Assembly (NCBI GenBank): GCA_007117785.1
Contig: SKFV01000193.1
Location: forward strand, 1-6,056
Length of the DNA stretch: 6,056 nt
Reading direction: 5' to 3'
Source of the DNA: Pseudomonas sp.
GTDB lineage: Bacteria > Pseudomonadota > Gammaproteobacteria > Pseudomonadales > Pseudomonadaceae
Shown here: positions 1 through 5,240 of the stretch, one piece after another
Layout of the letters: every line of letters starts with the position of its first letter
Position numbering within the stretch: position 1 is the stretch's first letter
Notes under the pieces: model-generated
Databases searched by the model: none
Told to the model about the DNA's origin: nothing
Seen by the model: the letters and a program-made list of their open reading frames with translations, nothing else
Made by a program: the position numbers and the translations under genes

Positions 1-1
1 A

Positions 2-77
<76 letters not shown>

Positions 78-88
78 AACGGATTGGC

Positions 89-116
89 ATTATATAGACC
101 TTGTCACGCGTGTAAA
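89..116 (-). promoter_or_regulatory. sigma70 promoter of tRNA-Thr
   Basis: On the minus strand a -35 hexamer TTTACA (111-116, five of six consensus bases) is followed by a 16-base spacer and a perfect -10 hexamer TATAAT (89-94). The predicted start near position 82 is about five bases before the mature tRNA 5' end at 77, so the leader would be very short. The position, directly upstream of the tRNA, supports the call. Confidence 0.8.
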
Positions 117-150
117 GAGATGGCCGTGTACACAGGCAAAATTTTCTGCT

Positions 151-159
151 TGTGCATAA
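151..159 (-). promoter_or_regulatory. Isolated perfect DnaA box
   Basis: TTATGCACA on the minus strand matches TTWTNCACA exactly. It lies 35 bases upstream of the -35 hexamer of tRNA-Thr and 167 bases from the main cluster at 327-388. It could be a distal member of the same locus or could influence the tRNA promoter. A single site like this would mean little on its own. Confidence 0.4.
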
Positions 160-326
160 CTATGAAATATCCTTGGGTTGTGAATTACTTCTCTATCAGC
201 ACTTGACAAAGACGCCATAAACACTTGTTTTGCAATAGATATCCAAGTTGATTCTTTTTTGATCTAGTGGCTGCAAGCCTTGATTTATATGGCTCTGAAA
301 CACTTGCACATAAGTCATCAACATCT

Positions 327-349
327 TTATCCACAGCAAGGGTGGATAA
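327..349. repeat. 8-bp perfect inverted repeat made of two DnaA boxes
   Basis: TTATCCAC (327-334) and GTGGATAA (342-349) are exact inverted copies around a 7-base centre. Each arm is the core of a DnaA box, so the two boxes face each other. No run of T follows on either strand, so it does not look like an intrinsic terminator. It could form a hairpin in RNA or a DNA cruciform, but the simplest reading is paired protein binding sites. Confidence 0.6.
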
Positions 350-388
350 CCCACAACCCCGACCACCTGTGCATAACTCTGTGCGTAA
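327..388. promoter_or_regulatory. Cluster of four DnaA-box sequences
   Basis: Four sites fit or nearly fit the DnaA box consensus TTWTNCACA within 62 bases. TTATCCACA at 327-335 (plus strand) is perfect. TTATCCACC at 341-349 (minus) has one mismatch. TTATGCACA at 368-376 (minus) is perfect. TTACGCACA at 380-388 (minus) has one mismatch. A further perfect TTATGCACA lies at 151-159 (minus). DnaA is the replication initiator, and non-origin clusters such as E. coli datA and the DARS loci control how much active DnaA is available. That DnaA binds here is inferred from the motifs only. Alternative roles are a regulatory site for the adjacent tRNA or a transcription roadblock after the operon. Confidence 0.55.
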
Positions 389-418
389 CGGGTAGACAAG
401 GTGGGCACGGCCTGTTGG

Positions 419-1615
419 TTAGCGCTCGGCCACCAACAGCAGATTACGCGGGCTAAGGCTCTCGGCGCAGAATTGGCCGAGCTGCACCCGGTAACCGGAC
501 TGCTGCAACCAGAGCAGGCGATCGAGTAACAGCCAGATTTCCAACGGACGACGAAACACCGCACGCAGCAGTTCCAGATTGCGAACCTCGGTGAGTCGCT
601 TCCAGCCTGCCTGCTCGAGTGCCGGCCAGTCTGCCGGTGGTGGCAAGTCCAGCTGGTGATGCCGGGCCAGATCCTGGCAGAAGTCGGCGAAGCTTTGCTG
701 CAGGGCGCTTTGCGGTCGGGACGGGGTTGGCAGGTAATCATCCATACCACGCACTTCCCGTTGCCAGAGATCAAAGCCCAGTCGCCAGGCCATGCTCTGA
801 TCGCGCAAACGGCGGTCACGCTGGCCGGCCGTGACTGTGGCTTGCAGCGGCAATGCCAGATCTTCGCGGCTCAGTTGCAAGCGAGACTGCCGCGCCAGGT
901 CGGACAGTGGCTGGTAATACTCCGCCTGAGTGCGGTTATAGCAGCAGGGTGACAAGGCCAGTTGCCGACAGCCCCGGGTGACCACCTGCTGCAACAGAGT
1001 GGTATGCAGGTCGCCACAGGCGTGCAGTGCGACCACGCTGTGGTGCGGTTGCAGGTAGCGCCAGGCAGCGGGTTGCAGCACATCCTGGCAGTGGTGTTGT
1101 GCTGATAGCTGCAGGTTGCGGCTCAACTGATTACCGGCGTCGACCAAGACCGGATCATGCTCCAGGCAGGTCAGGGGTAAATCACGTTGCCAGGCCAGCA
1201 AGCGACCCAGATGGCCTTTGCCGGCACACCAGTCCAGTACATGCTGACCGGGTTGCAGCCATTGCTTGTGCGTTGCTGTGGCAAAGGCCTGGATTTGCTG
1301 CCATTTGCGCCCGGGGATATGTCGTTCCAGCACCTCGGGGTAAGACTGTGTCAGCGGCTGTGACCAATCGGGTACCGCACTGAGTTGCCTGGCAGTTGCG
1401 AGTAATTCCGGCAGGGGCTCTGGTGCAGACTCCAGCACCAGGCCGGTATGCGCCGCTTCGGCATCGGCCAGACTGTGTTGCCGCAGCCATTGCGCCAGCT
1501 CGGGGTAGTCCACCTCCCAGTCGCAGCGCAAGCGGGTAAAGGGCTTTTCCCGCCACAGTGCCTGATGTTGCGCCAGCCAGTTGTCCAGCGCCTGAAAACG
1601 GTCTGGCCAGTCCAT
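419..1615 (-). CDS. SAM-dependent methyltransferase, Methyltransf_32 / METTL25B-like family
   Basis: This 398-residue protein has a class I methyltransferase core. Motif I is VLDWCAGKGHLG (about 126-137), which would bind S-adenosylmethionine, followed by an acidic motif LEHD (151-154). LHACGDLH (197-204) and LSPCCYN (221-227) are hallmarks of the Methyltransf_32 family, which includes eukaryotic METTL25/METTL25B (RRNAD1). The C-terminus has the family's helical LLLDRLLWL stretch (362-370) and an SPRN motif (388-391). There is no signal peptide or membrane segment, so it should be cytoplasmic. Residues 1-100 lack a motif I recognise. The substrate is unknown; RNA or protein are possible. The ATG overlaps the stop of the preceding permease gene in TAATG, with a GGACGG-like ribosome site just upstream, which indicates translational coupling to the transporter operon. 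It is the last gene of the unit. The family call is firm, the biological role open. Confidence 0.88.
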   Translation of the reverse strand: MDWPDRFQALDNWLAQHQALWREKPFTRLRCDWEVDYPELAQWLRQHSLADAEAAHTGLVLESAPEPLPELLATARQLSAVPDWSQPLTQSYPEVLERHIPGRKWQQIQAFATATHKQWLQPGQHVLDWCAGKGHLGRLLAWQRDLPLTCLEHDPVLVDAGNQLSRNLQLSAQHHCQDVLQPAAWRYLQPHHSVVALHACGDLHTTLLQQVVTRGCRQLALSPCCYNRTQAEYYQPLSDLARQSRLQLSREDLALPLQATVTAGQRDRRLRDQSMAWRLGFDLWQREVRGMDDYLPTPSRPQSALQQSFADFCQDLARHHQLDLPPPADWPALEQAGWKRLTEVRNLELLRAVFRRPLEIWLLLDRLLWLQQSGYRVQLGQFCAESLSPRNLLLVAER

Positions 1616-2316
1616 TACCGTCCGCGGCTGGCGTCGATTTTCAGCCAGCGCTCAAGCAGGCGGAACAGTTGGGTGAAGACCAGGGTAATCGACAGGTACA
1701 TCAAGCCGGCAACCAGATAGAAGAGTTCGTATTGATAGGTGCGCGAGTTGATGGTCTGCACCGTACCCATAATGTCCATCAGGGTGATCATGTAGACCAC
1801 CGCGCTGGCCTTGAGCATCAGGATGACCTCGTTGCCGTAGGCAGGCAGACCGATGCGGATGGCACGCGGCAAAATGATGTGCTGCAGCGCCTGCCGGCGT
1901 GACATGCCCAATGCCCTTGCCGCCTCGACTTCACCGGGCGGCACGGCCTGAATCGCCCCGCGCAGGATTTCCGCGATATAGGCGGCCGTGTGCAGAGTCA
2001 TGGTGATCAGTGCGCACCAGTAGGGTTCACGCAGGTACTGCCAGACCCAACTTTCGCGCACGGCGTCGAACTGGGCCAGGCCGTAGTAAACCAGAAAGAG
2101 TTGCAGCAACAGGGGCGTGCCGCGGAAGAAAAAGATATAGCCATAGGGCAAGGCGCGGATGTACCAGTGCCGCGAAGCGCGCGCCAGACCCAGGGGTATG
2201 GCCAGGATCAGCCCGACGACCACGGCGATACCGACCAGTTGCAGGGTCATCATGGCGCCGTCCCACAGCTGGGGCGACCAGCGCACAATCATTTCCCAAC
2301 GCTCGGCCCAGCTCAT
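1615..2316 (-). CDS. hisM: Amino acid ABC transporter permease, HisM type
   Basis: This inner-membrane permease has 233 residues, close to E. coli HisM. It has several hydrophobic segments: about 22-44, 57-80, 102-117, 164-182 and 196-217. The EAA loop that docks on the ATPase is EAARALGMSRRQALQHIILP (131-150), ending in the usual LP. FRGTPLLLQLFLVYYGL (64-80) is typical of the HisM/ArtM branch of polar amino acid permeases. It should pair with the HisQ-type partner to form the channel for a basic amino acid. Its ATG lies in an ATGA overlap with the stop of the upstream permease, with an AAGGA ribosome site seven bases before it. Its TAA overlaps the methyltransferase start. Membership of the family is clear; the exact substrate is inferred from the binding protein. 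Confidence 0.93.
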   Translation of the reverse strand: MSWAERWEMIVRWSPQLWDGAMMTLQLVGIAVVVGLILAIPLGLARASRHWYIRALPYGYIFFFRGTPLLLQLFLVYYGLAQFDAVRESWVWQYLREPYWCALITMTLHTAAYIAEILRGAIQAVPPGEVEAARALGMSRRQALQHIILPRAIRIGLPAYGNEVILMLKASAVVYMITLMDIMGTVQTINSRTYQYELFYLVAGLMYLSITLVFTQLFRLLERWLKIDASRGR

Positions 2317-3005
2317 AGTTCGGTCCTTGTATAGCCGCGGTTGGCGCGCTTCTCGAACCAGTGCAGCGCAGCCATGATGATGACGGTCAGGCCCAGGTAG
2401 ATCAGCGCTGCAGCAAACAGGAAGGTAAAGGGCTCACGCGTGGCCTGGCCGGCGATCCGCGCCTGGCGCATGAGTTCGTTCAGGGTGATCAGGGAGACCA
2501 GCGCGGTATCCTTGAGCAGAATCAGGTAGAGGTTGCCCAGCCCCGGCAGTGCCACACGCCACAACTGCGGCAGGGTAACGCGCCAGAAGATGCGCATGGA
2601 AGACAGCCCCAGCGCCTGACCGGCCTCTTTTTGTCCCTGCGGGATACTCAACAGGGCACCACGAAAGACTTCGGTCGCGTAGGCCCCAAAACACAGCCCC
2701 AGTGCCAGGGTACCGGCCACAAAGGGACTGAAACTCAGTTGCGGATGACCGAAGTGACTACCAATCCAGTTGAGCGTGGAGACGGTACCGAAATAGGCCA
2801 CCAGTACCCAGAGCGTCTCAGGCACGCCACGCACCACCGAGGTGTAGAAGCCCCCGACCGTGCGCAGATACCAGCGCGAGGATATTTTCGCGCTGGCACC
2901 CAGCAGCCCCAGCACCAGGCCGAGTGCCAGCGACGCCAGTGACAGGCGCACCGTTACCCAGGTGCCCTGGAGCAGAGCAGGTCCGAAACCGTGGAGATCT
3001 AGCAT
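2313..3005 (-). CDS. hisQ: Amino acid ABC transporter permease, HisQ type
   Basis: This permease has 230 residues, about the length of E. coli HisQ. Its N-terminus GFGPALLQGTWVTVRLSLAS (6-25) is typical of the HisQ/ArtQ branch. VRGVPETLWVLVAYFG (58-73) and the EAA loop EAGQALGLSSMRIFWRVTLP (127-146) are conserved permease features. The loop has Gly in place of the second Ala, a common variant. It should form a heterodimeric membrane channel with the HisM-type protein and be powered by the HisP-type ATPase. The gene starts 44 bases after the binding-protein stop, behind a strong GC hairpin, and has only a weak ribosome site (CGGAAA). Both features could lower permease output relative to the binding protein. 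It overlaps the next gene by four bases (ATGA). Confidence 0.93.
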   Translation of the reverse strand: MLDLHGFGPALLQGTWVTVRLSLASLALGLVLGLLGASAKISSRWYLRTVGGFYTSVVRGVPETLWVLVAYFGTVSTLNWIGSHFGHPQLSFSPFVAGTLALGLCFGAYATEVFRGALLSIPQGQKEAGQALGLSSMRIFWRVTLPQLWRVALPGLGNLYLILLKDTALVSLITLNELMRQARIAGQATREPFTFLFAAALIYLGLTVIIMAALHWFEKRANRGYTRTEL

Positions 3006-3019
3006 GGCGTTTCCGTCAC

Positions 3020-3042
3020 GGCCGGGCTTTCAGGGCCCGGCC
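3020..3042 (-). other. GC hairpin between binding-protein and permease genes
   Basis: GGCCGGGC and GCCCGGCC form a perfect 8-bp stem with a 7-base loop, just after the binding-protein stop codon (3050-3052) and before the permease start (3005). No T-run follows in the direction of transcription, so it is not a classical intrinsic terminator. In Salmonella the hisJ-hisQ gap carries REP hairpins that protect upstream mRNA from 3' decay. A similar role here, keeping binding-protein mRNA in excess, is inferred from position and structure. Confidence 0.65.
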
Positions 3043-3049
3043 TGATCGA

Positions 3050-3799
3050 TCAATAAATGCTGAAGGGGAAGTACTTGGCATTGATTTCTTCGTAGGTACC
3101 ATCTTCAACAATACTTGCCAGCGCTTCGTTCAGGCACTCGCGCAGCGGATCACCCTTGCGCACGGCAATACCGATCTTGTCGTCATCGAATACCGGCTCG
3201 CCCTTGAACTCGAAGTTGGCACCCGCATCACTTTGCAGCCATTCGTACTGCACAAAGTTATCCGCCAGCACACCGTCGATACGCCCGGCGCTCATATCCA
3301 GATAGGCGTTTTCCTGGGTGTCATACAGGCGAATACGCACCACATCACCCATGTTATCTTCCAGCCACTGACCAGCGATGGTCGCGCGCTGGGCACCGAT
3401 AGTCTTGCCTTTCAGGCTCTCGGCATCGACTTCAAAGTCAGATGACTTGGGCGCGACGAATTGCAGTTTGTTAGTGTAGTAGGGGTCGGTAAAGTCTACA
3501 GCCTGCTGGCGTTCTTCAGTGATCGACATGGAGGCGACCAGGAAGTCGAAGCGATTGGTGTTCAGCGCCGGAATGATGCCATCCCAGTCGGACGTGACGA
3601 TAGTGCACTCGACGCCCATTTCAGCACAAAGCGCCTTGGCGATATCAATATCGAAACCGACCACTTCACCACTGCTGTCGACCAGATTGAAGGGCGGGTA
3701 GGCGCCTTCGGTACCAATGCGTAGCGTTTCCGCCATTGCCGGCAAGCTGAGAAATACCGCCGCCGCACCTGCCAATACTGCCTGTTTGAAGCTTTTCAT
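3050..3799 (-). CDS. argT: Periplasmic basic amino acid-binding protein (LAO/HisJ family)
   Basis: This 249-residue precursor has a Sec signal peptide (positive start MKSFK, hydrophobic core, likely cleavage AMA|ET after residue 23). The mature protein is an SBP_bac_3 binding protein that should deliver its ligand to the HisQ/HisM-type channel. Ligand positions known from LAO/HisJ can be aligned by eye: Y34 (Tyr14), S90 (Ser70), S92 (Ser72), R97 (Arg77), T140 (Thr121) and D180 (Asp161). The side-chain carboxylate Asp11 is replaced by E31. C58 and C65 match the conserved disulphide of LAO/HisJ. These features favour lysine, arginine, ornithine or histidine; which one cannot be told. The ATG is fixed by a strong ribosome site TAAGGAG (3808-3814), whose TAA is the stop codon of the ATPase gene 12 bases upstream. 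A GC hairpin follows the stop. Confidence 0.93.
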   Translation of the reverse strand: MKSFKQAVLAGAAAVFLSLPAMAETLRIGTEGAYPPFNLVDSSGEVVGFDIDIAKALCAEMGVECTIVTSDWDGIIPALNTNRFDFLVASMSITEERQQAVDFTDPYYTNKLQFVAPKSSDFEVDAESLKGKTIGAQRATIAGQWLEDNMGDVVRIRLYDTQENAYLDMSAGRIDGVLADNFVQYEWLQSDAGANFEFKGEPVFDDDKIGIAVRKGDPLRECLNEALASIVEDGTYEEINAKYFPFSIY

Positions 3800-3811
3800 C
3801 GGTAACGCTCC

Positions 3812-4579
3812 TTACTTGTGACTGGACATAAATTGCTTGCAACGTTCTGACGTCGGCCGGTCAAAGACCTGTTCCGGCGTGCCGATTTCCTCGACCACAC
3901 CCTGGTGGAGAAACACCACCTGGTTGGACACCTGACGGGCAAAACCCATCTCGTGAGTAACCAACAGCATAGTCCGGCCTTCATCCGCCAGCTTGCGAAT
4001 AACCCCTAGCACTTCCTGAACCATTTCCGGATCCAATGCCGAAGTGGGCTCGTCAAACAGGATAACTCGTGGCTGCATGGCCAGGGTACGGGCAATGGCC
4101 GCACGCTGTTGCTGGCCACCGGAAAGCTGGGCGGGAAAGGCGTGCATCTTGTCGGCAATCCCGACTTTGGCAAGAAAGACTTCAGCGGCGGCAATGGCAT
4201 CGGCCTTGGACTGGCCCAACACGCGACGCGGCGCTTCAATGATATTGTCGAGAATGCTCATATGCGGCCAGAGATTGAAGCTCTGGAATACAAAACCCAC
4301 CCTGGCGCGCAGTCGATTGATCTGTTTACTGTCCGCCGCCACCAGGGCGCCGCCCTTGCCGGGCTTGAGCTTGAGTTCTTCACCGGCAACGAAGATCTGC
4401 CCCTGGTGGGGATTTTCCAGCAGGTTGATGCAGCGCAGCAGAGTGCTCTTGCCGGAGCCGGAAGAGCCCAGAATGGAAATCACATCGCCATCACGGGCGG
4501 TCAGGTCGACGCCCTTGAGCACTTCAAGGTCGCCATAGCGTTTGTGCAGTTTGCGCACTTCCAGGGCTGGTGGTGTCAC
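3812..4579 (-). CDS. hisP: Amino acid ABC transporter ATPase, HisP type
   Basis: This 255-residue cytoplasmic ATPase powers import of polar amino acids. All nucleotide-site motifs are intact: Walker A GSSGSGKST (38-46), Q-loop Q99, signature LSGGQQQR (152-159), Walker B VILFDEP (172-178) with E177, D-loop SALD (180-183), and switch H209. The stretch HEMGFARQVS (209-218) is typical of the HisP/GlnQ group. It is the first well-supported gene of the operon. The start is GTG (4577-4579); an in-frame TGA lies three codons upstream, so it cannot start earlier. A nearby ATG at 4587-4589 is out of frame. The ribosome site is weak (GGA nine bases upstream), and a short GC hairpin (4596-4610) lies just before it, so initiation may be modest. 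Placing the ATPase before the binding protein differs from the Salmonella hisJQMP order. Confidence 0.95.
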   Translation of the reverse strand: MTPPALEVRKLHKRYGDLEVLKGVDLTARDGDVISILGSSGSGKSTLLRCINLLENPHQGQIFVAGEELKLKPGKGGALVAADSKQINRLRARVGFVFQSFNLWPHMSILDNIIEAPRRVLGQSKADAIAAAEVFLAKVGIADKMHAFPAQLSGGQQQRAAIARTLAMQPRVILFDEPTSALDPEMVQEVLGVIRKLADEGRTMLLVTHEMGFARQVSNQVVFLHQGVVEEIGTPEQVFDRPTSERCKQFMSSHK

Positions 4580-4611
4580 GTGTCGTCATCCACAGGGCGC
4601 GCAAGGCGCCA

Positions 4612-4734
4612 TCAGAAATAGCCAGGCACGGGGCCCAATGAAACGACAGTTCCTTCTGCAAGCAATCCGTCATAGTGCAAGCTAGCACAGACCATGCCGA
4701 TGACCAACACAACCATTCCAGTCACGTTGCGCAT
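4612..4734 (-). CDS. Possible 40-residue membrane peptide upstream of the transporter operon (uncertain)
   Basis: An open frame on the minus strand starts with ATG at 4732-4734 and stops 32 bases before the ATPase GTG. The product would have one hydrophobic stretch (GMVVLVIGMVCAS, residues 6-18) after Arg2, then a short polar tail ending in GYF. There is no real lipobox and no clear signal peptidase site. I see no good ribosome site before this ATG or before the internal ATG at 4714-4716. The start lies only about ten bases beyond the terminator stem, leaving no room for a dedicated promoter. It may be a leader peptide or small membrane protein reached by read-through, or simply chance. I do not recognise it. 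Confidence 0.15.
   Translation of the reverse strand: MRNVTGMVVLVIGMVCASLHYDGLLAEGTVVSLGPVPGYF
4684..4699 (-). promoter_or_regulatory. Weak sigma54-like promoter candidate for the transporter operon
   Basis: On the minus strand CGGCATGGTCTGTGCT has the GG-N10-GC core of sigma54 promoters and agrees with most of TGGCACGNNNNTTGCW. A start about 12 bases beyond the GC would give a leader of roughly 95 bases before the GTG of the ATPase gene. I found no good sigma70 hexamer pair between the terminator at 4744 and the operon. The core is short enough to occur by chance, and no activator site was identified, so this is a suggestion only. Confidence 0.22.
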
Positions 4735-4743
4735 TCGGCCAAT

Positions 4744-4778
4744 AAAAAACCCGCAGGCGCAAACCGGCGGGTTTTTTT
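4744..4778. terminator. Bidirectional intrinsic terminator after tRNA-Phe
   Basis: An 11-bp stem pairs AAAAAACCCGC (4744-4754) with GCGGGTTTTTT (4767-4777) around a 12-base loop. T-runs follow on both strands: seven T on the plus strand (4772-4778) and six on the minus strand (complement of 4744-4749). It begins seven bases after the tRNA-Phe 3' end at 4785, so it should end tRNA transcription and separate the tRNA unit from the transporter operon. Confidence 0.88.
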
Positions 4779-4784
4779 GAAAGA

Positions 4785-4860
4785 TGGTGCCCAGAGACGG
4801 AATCGAACCGCCGACACGGGGATTTTCAATCCCCTGCTCTACCAACTGAGCTATCTGGGC
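4785..4860 (-). tRNA. tRNA-Phe, anticodon GAA
   Basis: This is a complete 76-base tRNA with encoded CCA (complement of 4785-4787). The acceptor stem GCCCAGA/TCTGGGC is fully paired. The D arm (AGCTCAGTTGGTAGAGC) and T arm (GGTTCGATTCC) are canonical. The anticodon stem GGGGA/TCCCC carries the loop TTGAAAA with anticodon GAA, reading UUC and UUU. It has its own promoter just upstream and a terminator just downstream, so it is a single-tRNA unit. Confidence 0.98.
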
Positions 4861-4872
4861 AACAGGGGCGCT

Positions 4873-4901
4873 ATTAAACGGTTTTGCCTTTTATGTGTCA
4901 A
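4873..4901 (-). promoter_or_regulatory. Strong sigma70 promoter of tRNA-Phe
   Basis: On the minus strand a perfect -35 TTGACA (4896-4901) is followed by an optimal 17-base spacer and -10 TTTAAT (4873-4878, five of six). The bases after the -10 are GC-rich (AGCGCCCC), the discriminator type linked to stringent control of stable RNA genes. An A/T-only tract at 4912-4928, about -46 to -62 from the predicted start, could act as a distal UP element. The predicted start near 4866 is a few bases before the tRNA 5' end. Confidence 0.88.
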
Positions 4902-4943
4902 GCGCCTGCAGAAATATTTTTATTTTTTAGCTGCTTAGCGCGC

Positions 4944-5216
4944 TTACTCACTTGGCGGCACGTAACCTTCGGCCTGTGCATAGTCTTCACCGGCGAGGAA
5001 CTTGTCCATTTCCTGCTGGATGAATTTGCGGTCTTCCGGGTCCATCATATTCAGCCGGCGCTCGTTGATCAGCATGGTCTGGTGCGCCTGCCACTCATCC
5101 CAGGCTTTTTTCGATACATCATTGAAAATGGCTTCACCCTTGGCGCCGGGATAGGGCGGGCGCTCCAGGCCGGGCAGTTCCTGCTTGTATTTACGGCATT
5201 GCACCATACGGGTCAT
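4944..5216 (-). CDS. yggX: YggX family Fe(II)-trafficking / oxidative protection protein
   Basis: This 90-residue cytoplasmic protein matches the YggX family in length and sequence. It has the single conserved Cys (C7 in MVQCRKY), the YPG motif (PPYPGAKGE, 20-28), and the family core with KAWDEWQ and HQTMLINERRLNMM (45-58). YggX is implicated in handling labile iron and protecting Fe-S proteins from oxidative damage; the molecular mechanism is not settled. The ATG at 5214-5216 is preceded by a strong ribosome site GAGGAG (5223-5228) with six-base spacing. It lies 24 bases after mutY, so the two are probably co-transcribed, as in E. coli. MutY itself carries a 4Fe-4S cluster, which makes the pairing sensible. 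No terminator is visible between this gene and the tRNA-Phe promoter. Confidence 0.96.
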   Translation of the reverse strand: MTRMVQCRKYKQELPGLERPPYPGAKGEAIFNDVSKKAWDEWQAHQTMLINERRLNMMDPEDRKFIQQEMDKFLAGEDYAQAEGYVPPSE

Positions 5217-5240
5217 GGCAATCTCCTCAGCATTTGGCAG

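Larger units (their letters stand above)
78..418. other. Gene-free spacer with DnaA-box cluster and tRNA-Thr promoter
   Basis: This 341-base spacer separates the methyltransferase stop from tRNA-Thr. I find no credible gene in it. It is visibly richer in A and T than its flanks, particularly around 160-330, where CACTTG occurs three times (200-205, 222-227, 301-306) with no clear meaning. It holds the tRNA promoter at 89-116 and a set of DnaA-box sequences (151-159 and 327-388). I see no convincing T-tailed terminator for the transporter operon, so transcription may end by a Rho-dependent route or run towards the tRNA. A small RNA gene cannot be excluded by reading alone. Confidence 0.7.

Noticed and set aside
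203..231. Plus-strand TTGACA at 203-208 as a promoter -35
   Set aside because: No acceptable -10 hexamer occurs 16-18 bases downstream (TGTTTT or GTTTTG), and no plus-strand gene follows.
78..418. A replication origin (oriC or plasmid origin) in the DnaA-box spacer
   Set aside because: No initiator or partition genes are nearby, only one GATC was noticed, there are no repeated AT-rich 13-mers or iterons, and all neighbours are ordinary chromosomal genes.
196..819. Minus-strand open frame of 207 codons covering the spacer and the methyltransferase 3' end
   Set aside because: It overlaps the well-supported methyltransferase gene in another frame and has no recognisable motif. Its tail is just translated AT-rich spacer.
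4586..4594. TCATCCACA, a one-mismatch DnaA box before the ATPase gene; a similar TGTGCATAG at 4975-4983 inside yggX
   Set aside because: These are single imperfect sites with no cluster around them; such matches are expected by chance in a window of this size.
4044..4621. Plus-strand frames of 164 and 170 codons opposite the ATPase gene
   Set aside because: They are antisense to a gene with all ABC motifs and show no family features of their own. They are typical high-GC shadow frames.
4612..4845. 77-codon frame starting inside tRNA-Phe
   Set aside because: Its first residues (MVEQGIENPRVGGSIPS) are the translation of the tRNA itself, and it reads across the terminator. Only the last 40 codons are kept, as a low-confidence candidate.
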